Shown: positions 54,271 to 64,000 of the stretch, one piece after another | How the letters are laid out: each line of letters starts with the position of its first letter | Numbering within the stretch: position 1 is the first letter of the stretch | Source: Iris pallida | Lineage: Eukaryota > Streptophyta > Magnoliopsida > Asparagales > Iridaceae | Assembly (NCBI GenBank): GCA_029216955.1 | Contig: JANAVB010044017.1 | Location: 6,798,002-6,862,001, forward strand | Reading direction: 5' to 3' | Length of the DNA: 64,000 nt | Program-made: the position numbers and the translations under genes | The notes under the pieces: generated by a model | The model's input: only the letters and a program-made list of their open reading frames with translations | What the model was told of the DNA's origin: nothing | Databases searched by the model: none

Positions 54271-55255
54271 AGAGCCCCCTTGTCTCCTTTGAAAAGGGCA
54301 CCAACTTCCTTTCCCTCCTTCCTCTTCCTACTACGCACCTTCGGGTGCTAAATTGAAGAAGTCTAGGGCAGTACGGGCTCAACAAGCCCAGTCAACTGTC
54401 CACACTACTGACCATCAGAGAGTCCCGCTAACTGTCATGCGGGCCTCTGATGGAAAGTTGTACAGAACCGCCCGTGTCCAGCCCCCGGCGAAAAACGGAC
54501 AGGGTAGTTCTCAAAAGTCTCCCTACTAACCTCAGATCAGGGAGCAAATATGATAGTCCCAAAATGATGGTTCCATGCGGCTCGAAATTGTCCATAGAAA
54601 AGAATGGGATTTACTATGCGGCCCAAAAATCAATATAAAGCTTCATGCAGCTCAAAACCCAGGAATCTTCATGTGGCTCACAAAACCCAGGAAGCTTCAT
54701 GCGGTTCAGAAACTTCATGCGGCTCAGAAACGTCATGCGGTCCAGAAACTTCATGCGGCCCAGAAACTTTATGTGGTTCAGAAGCTTCATGCGGCCCAGA
54801 AATGTCATGCGGCCCAGAAACTTCATGCGGCACAGAAGCTTCATGCGGTTCAGAAGCTTCATGCGGCTCAGAAACTTTATGCGGTCCAGAAGCTTCATGC
54901 GGTTCAGAAGCCTTCATGCGGCTCAGAAAGTTTCATGCGGCCTTATACGGTTTGAAGACAGACTAAACAGCTGGCCATAATTGCTCTGACATAAAGTGAC
55001 AGTTCTGACGGCTCTGGCATAAAGAAGAGACGCGTCATGCTCATCAAAAGACGAGAAAATCTCTGAGATAGCCGGCTCAGTTCACAAATTCCAAGGAGGA
55101 TTAATTATGCGGACCGCCTAGGCCGCCCTTATGCGGTTCAGTTGGGGGCCACCCTTATGCGGTTCAGTTGGAGGCCATCTGTATGCGGCTCAGTTGGGGG
55201 CCATCCTTATGCGGTTCAGTTGGGGGCCATCCTTATACGGCTCAGTTGGAGGTCA

Positions 55256-57378
55256 TGTCACGACCCATTACCCAAATTATTGGGCCGGGCCGAGCCATGT
55301 CCAGCCTACGCTTAAGATAAAGCGCAGTAAGCTGTTCTAGAGATAACAAGACAAGACTAAATGTGCTAACAGTTCTATAAGTGAAGAAGAATCATAAATG
55401 CTCCAAACACAAAAGTCGTCTCATATATAGAAATAAGTCCAAAGTACAAGTCTGAAATGTAAAACTGGATACATGTCCAGTTACAAAATGGTATAGTCTA
55501 ATACATGACTACACTAAGTATCCCAAGCAGCTAAGCAAACTAGACGAGTCTCCCCGCAGGAACATCCTCGTATGGCAAAACCGGGTCCTCGACAGTGACT
55601 CCATAATACGAATCACAGAGCAACTCCTCCTCAGTAAGTATACCTACAACGTTATCCTGTCAGGACGGGAGCAAGTACTAAATCTAGCAAACTAGTATAT
55701 GAAACATGGAAATGAACATGAGAGAAATAACTGGAAAGCACGGCATCACACAGTCTATCATGGCAAGGACACATATGTCATAGAGACAGATGTATATGTA
55801 ATGTTTAAAACTGTAGCAGGTACGTGATCGGTCAATAGGTGTACAATGTACTGAGGCACAATTTAAATAAAATGTACATACGTACAAGTGTAAAGGCGAT
55901 ATATGTACACACGTACAAATACAGCTTGGAAAGTAAGGCCTATGGCGCAGTATCATATAAAATGTAACTTTGCTCGGTACTGAAGAGGGGGTATGATCAC
56001 GTACTCTACTATCAGTTTCCCCATAACCCATATTCTAATCATGTGAGAGATACATCAAGACTGTTCTAAGCATGGTAGTAACTGAAAGTACAACATGTAG
56101 AGATCTAACTTGCTACCCCAAGGATCAGCATGTAACATGGTGGGGTTTGCAGTTCATTCATGTGACAATATGTAAAGTTCGTAGAAAGTATTTGCCTCTA
56201 GCAAAGCAAAACAAAACAAGCTGCGATAACAATGCTATGGATGTCTGGTAGCTTGTCACTGTAGAAGTAAATACATAAACTTAGCTTTACACTAAGCTAA
56301 AATACTAGAACACTAATTGGTGCGACACGACTTGTGACTGGGTACCTAGCCAAAATGATGACTTGGTATAGGAGACCAATGTGGGGTGACACACTATGTT
56401 AACTAACTTTCTAGGGTCTTTACACTAGTGAGGGATGGGGTTCAATACGACTAAAACTCCAAATAACAAAAAAGCTACAAGTCATAATTAATTAATAAAT
56501 AAATCAAAAGATCATTGTGTTCTAACAATTTTAGAGATAGGCAAAAAGCCTAGTTTTCTTAAAGCAAAGTACCTAAGTGATCCTTGTTAATCATAGAAAT
56601 TTATTATAATTTTTCTGGAATTTATTAACCAGTACAAATATTTTATAAAAATCAGTTTTCCTAAGTATACAGAAAATGAGTTTTGGTTCCATATGCCAAA
56701 CTAGTGGCAAAACAGTAAATTAAATACTACAAAAATTATACTAAATTAGCTAACTTAACAAAGTATCTAAAAACTATTTTTCCATAATTTTAGCAATACT
56801 TTAAGTATTTTTAGAAAATCAAAAACAGCAATGCACACAATAATTAATTATCTGCGTATTTTGTCCATGTATATAATTTGAACCAAAGTTCAAATACAGG
56901 ACCCAAGGCCATGAATCAAGTCCAATATGACTTGAACAGGTCTTGAATGTGTGAAAACACATTTGAGCCCAAATACCCATGCTAGGCTTGGACACCAAAT
57001 GGTTGCAGTAATTTAAATATACAAAAAATACTAAGTGGTAGAAAAGCAAAGTAAATATTAATATTTTATTTATGTGAAAACTTACAAAATAGTCATAAAA
57101 ATATGACAAGTAATATTTATATATTTAAAATATACATATGTAAATATTACATAATTTACTTAGGCTAAATAATTATGTACTTAAATATATATACTTATAA
57201 CATCTATATATATATATATATATAGAAAATACTTATATGTATATAAAGAAATAAATATATATAATATACATATATACATTTGTATACATAGTGTATATAT
57301 ATATATATAAGACAACAAATATTATATAGTATGTAATAGTTTATTTATACATAAAGAAATATTCATATACATATATAC

Positions 57379-57430
<52 letters not shown>

Positions 57431-58552
57431 AAAAAAAATATATATATATATAATAAAAACAAAGAAAAACAAAAGAAAAACAAAAAGAAAGAAAAAAGAA
57501 AACAAACAGAGGGCTCGAACTCGGCCCTCTGTGCACAGTGAGGAAGACTCGGAGCCCCACCCGCTAGCCAATAGGCCTGAGCGGGCTTGCTGTTAGGATG
57601 GGGCTCGAGTTTATTTTATTTAGTAACAAATGATTTAACATAAAAAAATATAAAAGCCAACCTGTGTCCTGACAGTTAAGGACACAGGTATCCTCGTGTC
57701 CTTGGCCTGCACGACACACACGAGCTCAAACTCGCGTGTCCAGTTCTATCAAAGTATTCGCCAGGACACGGCGAACGCTTCTGACCCAATACGAGACACG
57801 TACGACACAGGGGAACACTGACACTCACGTGTCCGGCGAGTTGAAGGGTGATTCGAAGGTCGGGGACGACGGAGGAGACGTCGGCGTCACTGCGCTTGGG
57901 TGGCGCTGGGGTTGGCTCGGCAGGGCGCGTCGAATGGTGGTGGTGGCTGACGGTGAAGGTCGACGGTGGGGCTGGGCGGAGCTCGTCGGAGTAGGGTTAG
58001 GGTTTGGGGGTTCGTCGGGGAAGCGCGGGGCAGCGGTTGGTCGTAGAGGAGATTTAGGGTTAGGGTTTAGTTCAGGGGGAGAGGGGGAGTTTATATAGGG
58101 TCTTTAGGGCGGTGGGGGCAGCCGGATTCGGCGGGGGCAGCGGCGTGGGTCGGTCGGGGCAGCGGTCAACGGGAGCGGGTGAGAGGTGGAGGAGAGAGAG
58201 AGTCGTGTGAGAGAGGGGGGGCGTAGGTTTATACTTAGGCCCTTAGTTTTTAGGATAATTACAAATAGGTCCTCCCAGTATGTAAATGCAATAAATAAAT
58301 TGTATTCCACATATCAAAACAATTCAATAATTTCATAATGACATTAAAACATTTAAATAAATTGCAAAACGATATTAAAATAATTTAGAAAAATTGCAAA
58401 CCAATATTTTTGTATTTAAAAAATCATTTAAAATTATTTAAAAATTCTAGCAAAAATTCCTAAAAATTCCTACCAATTAATTAAGGCTATAAATGACATT
58501 AAAAAAATTAATTAACACTGATTAAAATGGATTTGAAATTCAGGGGCTTACA
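55256..58552 (-). repeat. Element F: solo LTR inside element E 3' LTR
   Basis: A 3.3-kb insertion with a perfect target copy ggtca on both sides (55251-55255 and 58553-58557). On the minus strand it starts TGTAAGCCCCTGAATTTC and ends GGGTCGTGACA, as long chromovirus LTRs do. There is no PBS, PPT or coding domain. AT microsatellites lie at 57206-57225 and 57379-57445, a GC-rich leader-like part with teloboxes at 57840-58230, and the rest is AT-rich. ORFs such as 57736-58098 are not genes. Confidence 0.88.
58089..58098 (-). promoter_or_regulatory. TATA box of solo LTR F
   Basis: The minus strand reads CCTATATAAACTCCCCC. It is followed within ~20-40 bases by AACCCTAACCCTAA (telobox), a usual promoter and leader arrangement, which supports the minus orientation of F. 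Confidence 0.6.
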
Positions 58553-59420
58553 GGTCATCCTTATGTGGTTCAGTTGGAGGCCACCCTCATGCGGCTCGGC
58601 TGTAGGGGCCACCCTTATGCGGCTCGGTTGTGAGGCCATCCTCATGCGGCTCGATTGTGAGGCCACTCTTATGCGGCTCAATTAGCAGACCACACTCATG
58701 CGGCTCTGCCAGGGCGCCCCGTTCATGCGGCTCGCAGCATAAATGACAGTTGGGACACGTGGCAGAAGATTGACTAAGACTTATCCACTCGAATTCAGCA
58801 AATCAAAACAATGCAAATTTATTGCAATCATCATAACTGCCCAGATCAACTTCCAACAAACAATGCAGATTTATTGCAATCGTCATAACTGCCCGGATCG
58901 ATTTCCAACAAACAATGCAGATTTGTTGCAATCAACATAATAGCCCAGATTGATTTCCAACAAACAAGATCAAGGTTAATCTTAACCAATCCCTAACCGC
59001 TGACTTTTCAAGGAGCAATTACTGCACACCCTACTTATCACAAAGTCCTATAAATAGCAAGGTGATATTCCCTTGCAAAACCTGGACACAGAGAGCGGTG
59101 GAGACACAGAGTAATACGCACAGAGCCCGAACAGAGAGACTAGCAACTCCCGCACACACAAAGAGCATTTCTTCGCCAGAGCAGAAGCTACGTCCAATCG
59201 TCCAAGGAGTAAGGCAGAGTTGATATCACTTTTCCGAGCCTCTATCGTCATCCTCCAGAAAAAACTAAACAATTGTAATTAGATTGCTTTTTCTAGGTTT
59301 TATTCCTCGGCTCTCTTTGTACGAGCGAGTTTGTATTGTGAAGTAAAAGTCCAGTCCTCCCATAAAACTGTTCTGTTCTTTTATAATCAATGGCAAACAC
59401 ATATACAGAAAGGTAATTAC

Positions 59421-59872
59421 AGAGTTCTCAAGTCTTACATATGTACTCAACCATGATGAAAAATAATACCTCATTTCTTGTTCTAGTTCTTCTTCTGTTA
59501 TGTGTGGCCTACCTGACCTTACATCATCATTAAATATGCTAAAAACAACATCGTTCAATTAATGTAATAGTATAATAATCAATACTATTAAAATAATGTA
59601 GACATATTAATTACTTACCCCTCCAGCTTCTCTACTTTATCATCATCGCAGTTGAGTAATACATACACCTGAGCAGCCCTTCGCTCATCATCGTTCAGAT
59701 ATCTCTTCTTCATTTTACCCGGTGGCTTTCCTGGGATATTGAATACCTTCAGTATTGTATCATTACATTCATGATCTCCGTCGTCGTTTCTGGAAGCTCT
59801 CGTTCTATTAGTTGCAACATGAGGTCGACTGTATTGGACGCGACATGGAGGTCGATTGTATTGGACAACCAT
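59421..59872 (-). pseudogene. CACTA TNP2 upstream exons (C-terminal half), separated by element E
   Basis: Exon 59872-59619 encodes a basic, Arg-rich lead and YLNDDERRAAQVYVLLNCDD, like the YVLNNC block of TNP2 proteins. Exon 59538-59421 encodes NDDVRSGRPHITEEELEQE and FSSWLSTYVRLENS, like the F..WF..YV block. Both have GT-AG borders. Element E lies in the next intron, and the gene continues at 47936. The transposase catalytic domain that should precede these exons is not present between here and the right TIR. Confidence 0.65.
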
Positions 59873-59961
59873 TTTCTATATTAGAGAGACAACCATTTTC
59901 TATACTGTCGAAGGTCGACTGTATTGGACGCAACATGGAGGAGTCCAAACATCGCCGGTGG

Positions 59962-60075
59962 ACGTGTGTGTCTGTGTGTGTGTCCGTGTGTGTCTGTATG
60001 TGTGTGTGTGTCCGTGTGTTCGTGTGTGTGTGTATCTGTGTGTGTGTGTGTCCGTGTGTGTGTGTGTCCGTGGGA
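59962..60075 (+). repeat. GT-rich microsatellite
   Basis: Interrupted TGTG/TCCGTGTG repeat between the CACTA coding part and its right end. ORFs over it are Val/Cys low-complexity artefacts. Confidence 0.92.
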
Positions 60076-60294
60076 GGAGGAGGAGAAGGGAGAGGAGTTA
60101 GGTTAGGGTTTACCTGAGGAAGAGGAGGAGTAGCTCGGATTGGGGGAAGAGGAGCTCGACGGGGGGGTAGGGGTCACCGGGGGTGGAGGGAGTCGCCGGG
60201 GGGGAGGGAGTCGCTGGGGAGGGGGGAATTTGTCACCGGGAAGAAGAGCTCGAAATTTCTAATTTTCGAGTGAGGGGAAAAAAAGAAGCAGCGT

Positions 60295-60539
60295 GCCCTA
60301 AGTAAAAAAGTTAGCGATGTCAAGAGTAGACGTCGCTAAACATCGCAAATATTTTAATATATGACGACATATTTTAATAATATGTCGCTAAACGTCGCTA
60401 TTCAGCGACGTAATCTATCTAATGTCGCTGGACATCGCTATTCAGCGACGGTTTGCGATGTCTGTAGAAAGGAGTCGCTATATTACATATCTAGCGATGT
60501 AATTTCATTTCATTGCTAATTTAGCATATTTTAGTAGTA
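60295..60539. repeat. CACTA right subterminal repeats and TIR
   Basis: TTAGCGATGTC, GTCGCTAAACGTCGC and CAGCGACG motifs in both orientations, then TATTTTAGTAGTA at the end. It mirrors 44277-44740. Confidence 0.88.
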
Positions 60540-60766
60540 ATTTAACATCGAGCAGGAGTACTCGAGGCTGGACTAGTCCCTCTCAATGGAAAACCAATAT
60601 AAAATCTCGGTGTCTACGTATGGCTTCTTTCTCCCTATTTAATCACTACTTTACTTTATTGCATTGATTATATGTCTTCAATAGCCTTTACCTGCATCAA
60701 TTTTATTGGGGATATTACTTCTGCTACACTCTATTCACCCCCCTCTAAGGGTGCATTGATCCCACA

Positions 60767-62516
60767 AGAAATAGTGGCAAGGCAGGACTTTATATAATGA
60801 CATCATAGCTACATATGTTTCTTGAATTCTACTTGAACCATATCATATGCATGTTGGTCGCTTCTCCTATATTTACGTTCAAAGTTAATTCAAAAAAAAT
60901 ATCATGGATTTGGCCAAAGGTAAGTCCAAAAACCTATATTGACTGGCATGGCAGACACATACTGCAGCCATCTGTTAAACTACGAATTCAAAAGTTTGCA
61001 GCCAGATGTGTGCTGGCGGGGCAATCTTCAAATGACGTGATTACAAAGGTATATGGTTCTATGATTCTATCTAGACTACTTCATATGCATCCAGCTTGAA
61101 TTCATACCGTTCTTGAAACTACTTTGATTATTTCCTATTGGCTTGATCCTCACCTTGACGATGTTTTGATCAACCCAGCCATATTACCAGCTAGAATAAC
61201 CCGGTGTAGATTGATTAGACGATTTGTAGAATCTCAGCAATAACATAGGACAATTACCTAGATGATCATCTCGAAAGTAAGAACGCAACAAGTATTGGCC
61301 TAAATACGCTATTATTGTTACACGAGTTGATATTAGCAACACCCTTAATAGCGTAGTATTTTATGATGCGGTTATTCCAACAAGCTAGATGCAAAGATCG
61401 CAACCTTGATTTTACAAATTCTATTCAATCATAGTATCGTGTCTTAGTTTTAATTTCCAAAAAAAAGAAATTTCTAGAGGTATAGATTGTAAGTTCCTCT
61501 AAATTTTAGGATTTACTAGGATTAGGATAAATTGGTTCCCATTAGGATGATAAAATTAGTACCTCATGAACACCCACTTCCTATTTAGATCATTTAGTGT
61601 CCCCTACCATGACATTGATATTCGGAGCATAATACTAGCTGTTACCGTCCAACAAATTTTATATACAAGGCCTAGACGAGTCCACCTTCATCTAGGCATA
61701 TCATGTCCCACTCAAACATGCCCATTTCTGCTTTCATTATGCGACTTTCGGATCAAATAGGCCAAGACTTCAATTAGAGGCCCAACCTCGACTCAAATCT
61801 TTCAACCCAATATATGGTTATGATCTACTCGAAGTCCACTACGCACATGCCACTAGTGTGCCACTCAATTGAGTGTCCTCGTATGCTACTTATACACAAA
61901 AGTTACGGAAGACACATTTTCAGACTAACGACACATGTTTAACCCACTCGACTCGGAACTAGCCCATCCACTAGAGTTAGAAACTGTTCTAGGTTACCCT
62001 AACCTAATTTTATGATATTTTGTCCACAACCCAAGATTCATTCAATATGAAACCCCTCTGTACCATTTCGTCCCAGTTATATTTTGACCAATACAATTCC
62101 TACTGTCATGCTGGAGCATGACTATATTTGAATAATGTTAAAGCGGTAAATTTTTTTCTTTATAACGTGATTGGTCAAGAACACCATAGGGATACATGGC
62201 TCCTTAGAGTCCGTAACTATGGTCAGAGATGCCCAATATTCTCGTGCCACTCTTTAGAAATTATCCTTCTTAAAAGCCTTGTAATGACGATTTTCACCGT
62301 TAGCCAACTTCTACAAGTTGGGTAGAACCTTGAACCAATAATACCTTATCTTGTAGGATATGGAGCCAATGTGGATTCATTTTATAACTACCTTCCCCTT
62401 TTCGAAAACTAAGTTACGATCTGACATACTACTCTCCTTTCATATTTAATCTCGTTGTTCTCCGATATTAGGCTTATTATAATTTCGAGGATGAAATTTT
62501 TATAAGTTGGGTAGGA
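60767..62516. other. Degraded sequence right of element G
   Basis: AT-rich DNA without a confident gene. A few open stretches (60815-61099, 61566-61760, 62128-62325) show no domain I recognise. The last part must be the decayed interior of the chromovirus whose PPT is at about 62481-62516. Confidence 0.45.
62481..62516 (+). other. Polypurine tract region of element H
   Basis: AATTTCGAGGATGAAATTTT then AAGTTGGGTAGGA before an LTR-like start TATAAACCCCC. This is the standard chromovirus end-of-interior block, matching those of elements A and B. Confidence 0.7.
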
Positions 62517-62950
62517 TATAAACCCCCATATTTTGTTATTTTTTATTATATTTTTTGTGTAATATTTTTATGATGTTTTTATATTTATTAATTAGTTTAT
62601 TAAATAATTAACTAATTTTCTTTATAAAACATACTAGCAGCAATTATTATTTATTGGTATTTACTTATAAAATATGTTTCCAAAAATATCTATTATGTAT
62701 TTATTTATTTTTAAAAAAAAATAAGAAATTTTTTTCTATATTTTCTTAGGTACAAGTATATATACATGGTTATACATATATTTATATATGTATAGTGATA
62801 TATATACATACTTGGACACTTTTCGATGATGTGAGGTGCCTATATGTCACCCCCATGCTATCTTCATGTACTTGTACACTTTGTGCATGATGATAGCATG
62901 GGAGGGTGACACATAGCCACCACTCATAGGGTGGTACCTCATTTTCTTAT

Positions 62951-63054
<104 letters not shown>

Positions 63055-63144
63055 ATAGTCGTTCCGAGTAGAATATAGCAACATTGGAAGACTTCGGGAC
63101 CGATGGGTCGCCAAGGCGACTCCCACACGGGGAGTTGCATAATG

Positions 63145-63265
63145 TATGAATGAATGAATCAACGAATGAATGAATGAGTATGAGAATGAATGAATACATG
63201 AATGAATCAATGAACGAATGAACAAGTGAAAGAAAGGAAGAAATGAATGAATGAATGAAAGATAA
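63145..63265. repeat. GAAT-type tetranucleotide repeats
   Basis: Interrupted GAAT/GAAC units in three clusters within the LTR of element H. Confidence 0.9.
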
Positions 63266-64000
63266 GAAAGAAAAGAATGGTTAGCGACAGGTATGACGGG
63301 CACGTGCAACGGGGCTTGCTACCCGCGCTGCACGGACGCCAACCTGGTCGATAACGCATTATGGCTCAGAGACAGCCTATGGCTCAAAGACAACCGTTAA
63401 GTTAAAATGATAAGACAATACGAAATGGTCGTGGACGGACTCGTGCACGAGTGAAAGGATTCCAAGGCAACGAACGACGATTTCGTGGCCGGCCTAGGCG
63501 GAATCATGACCTACGGACGGACAGGTGTACGGGCTTGGGCACATAACCAAACGTAGGGCCCGGTACTTCAATAGTCTATCAAGGTGTACCAGCCATCACG
63601 CTTGATAGATGAGAATACCAAAAGGAAATGTCCAGATGGCTGACATGCCAGCGACCGGTGCATATAGATTAAGTGGGCTTTCCTGGTGGCAATCCACGTG
63701 CAAGTCCTTGCATTGAAATAAAGTAGTCTAAGTTAACTAAATGAAGTGCCTTCTGAACAGGCTTAAAATGTAATACACCAAAGGATAAAGAGTACTTCGT
63801 GAAATTGAGTTAGAAAATACGCCTACGTCGCGCTAGGACCTGAGGCAGGGACACGTCCTTGGCATTGAAAGTTTATATGAATTGTTGACTAATTTGGTAT
63901 ACTTTGGACAGTGAAGGCCGGACGGTAAGTATGGGTAAGTCGTGCATGTATTTCCATGCAAACACTTGAATTCGGCAATACGAGATAGGTTATAAATATG

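Larger units (their letters stand above)
47983..59399 (+). mobile_element. Element E: Tat/Ogre-type retrotransposon with ORF1 and gag but no pol
   Basis: The 5' LTR is 47983-49901 and the 3' LTR 54193-59399, the latter interrupted by solo LTR F. The target site catat is perfect on both sides (47978-47982 and 59400-59404). The interior has a tRNA-Arg type PBS, ORF1, gag, a short relic of the end of pol, a repeat-rich untranslated region and a PPT. Without F it is about 8.1 kb. Its ORF1, gag, LTR ends, PPT and untranslated repeats are homologous to element C, so E is an internally deleted relative that needs proteins in trans. Confidence 0.93.
54193..59399 (+). repeat. Element E 3' LTR, split by solo LTR F
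   Basis: The parts 54193-55255 and 58558-59399 (with the target copies at the F ends) add up to about 1905 bp and match 47983-49901. It includes the ORF1 copy (about 54321-54551), the 18-bp array, the 26-bp array and the second TATA (59049-59055). Confidence 0.92.
44277..60539 (-). mobile_element. CACTA (En/Spm) DNA transposon with nested element E
   Basis: The left end is CACTACTAAAATA. The right end reads TATTTTAGTAGTA, so the inverse is TACTACTAAAATA, one terminal base changed. Target copies are att on both sides (44274-44276 and 60540-60542), the 3 bp expected for CACTA elements. Both ends carry dense TTAGCGACGT / ACGTCGCTAA subterminal repeats. The genes are on the minus strand: C-terminal pieces of TNP2 and a second, plant-transposase (TNPA-like) gene. 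Without element E it is about 4.8 kb. The catalytic part of TNP2 is missing, so it is non-autonomous. Confidence 0.92.
41521..60766 (+). mobile_element. Element G: pol-less LTR element, 5' LTR not found; 3' LTR hosts the CACTA nest
   Basis: The interior encodes a plant-transposon-protein type ORF (41842-42710) and ends in a purine-rich AAAATAGGGGAGAT directly before an LTR start TGTTGGCCC at 43542. The LTR resumes after the CACTA and ends ...GATCCCACA at 60766; the LTR tail TATTCACCCCCCTCTAAGGG is typical of plant LTRs. No 5' LTR or PBS was found upstream, so the left border is uncertain. No protease, RT or integrase is present, which resembles a large retrotransposon derivative. Confidence 0.6.
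43542..60766 (+). repeat. Element G 3' LTR (about 960 bp), split by the CACTA transposon
   Basis: The left part is 43542-44276 and the right part 60543-60766. Together with one copy of the att target they make about 960 bp, starting TGTTGGCC and ending CCCACA. Within the left part AAATATCTATAAATAG (about 43968-43982) is a TATA-box candidate. Confidence 0.7.

Noticed and set aside
57341..57571. Hydrophobic minus-strand ORFs with Tyr-Ile repeats, also at 62847-63309
   Set aside because: They translate TA microsatellites and GAAT repeats.
57736..58098. 120-codon Gly/Arg-rich ORF on +
   Set aside because: It lies antisense over the GC-rich promoter-leader of solo LTR F and shows no domain.
59812..60117. 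Cys/Val-rich ORFs
   Set aside because: They arise from the GT microsatellite near the right CACTA end.
60815..61099. Possible LINE-like protein fragment (KLRIQKFAARCVL)
   Set aside because: Too short and no RT or endonuclease motif; left as undefined degraded sequence.

Overview
The window reads as a transposon-dense stretch of a flowering-plant nuclear genome. Two chromovirus-type and two Tat/Ogre-type LTR retrotransposons, a CACTA DNA transposon, two solo LTRs and one pol-less LTR element fill nearly all of it. Host gene sequence is limited to two short, intron-containing gene fragments near the middle. I cannot name the species. Intron borders, the initiator-Met primer site, CACTA ends and plant-only transposon domains all point to an angiosperm.

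Left half (1-35,845): one Tekay-type chromovirus (element A, + strand, 5' LTR cut by the window edge) is split by three later insertions. Element B (2,412-13,086, minus strand, another chromovirus with ~2.8 kb LTRs) sits in its gag. Element C (15,116-27,529, minus strand, Tat/Ogre lineage with two RNase H domains, an ORF upstream of gag and an antisense gene) sits in its RNase H region. Element D (28,346-32,993, minus-strand solo LTR) sits in its integrase. Removing the three leaves an element of about 8.5 kb whose parts follow in order: LTR, PBS, gag, protease, RT, RNase H, integrase, chromodomain, PPT, LTR. All coding regions of A, B and C carry stops or frameshifts.

Middle (35,846-41,500): unique-looking AT-rich DNA with a sugar-transporter pseudogene (vacuolar glucose transporter type), a cystathionine gamma-synthase fragment on the same strand, a local tandem duplication and a remnant with CACTA-like subterminal repeats.

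Right half (41,500-60,766): a four-level nest. The 3' LTR of a pol-less LTR element (G) contains a CACTA transposon (44,277-60,539, TSD att). Its TNP2 intron contains Tat-type element E (47,983-59,399, TSD catat), and the 3' LTR of E contains solo LTR F (55,256-58,552, TSD ggtca). E keeps ORF1 and gag but has lost nearly all of pol. The 3' end of the window (62,517 onward) starts another chromovirus LTR that shares a segment with the LTR of A.

Most unusual points: (1) the LTRs of E contain a copy of the 3' part of E's own ORF1; (2) the same LTR starts with what looks like a plant snRNA-type promoter (USE plus TATA at pol II spacing); (3) a short motif around TCATGCGGCTCA is multiplied in the LTRs of otherwise unrelated families (B versus C/E), in ORF1 coding repeats and in C's antisense-gene region; (4) C carries an antisense gene with a duplicated upstream promoter block; (5) solo LTR D has eleven W-box cores within about 135 bp.
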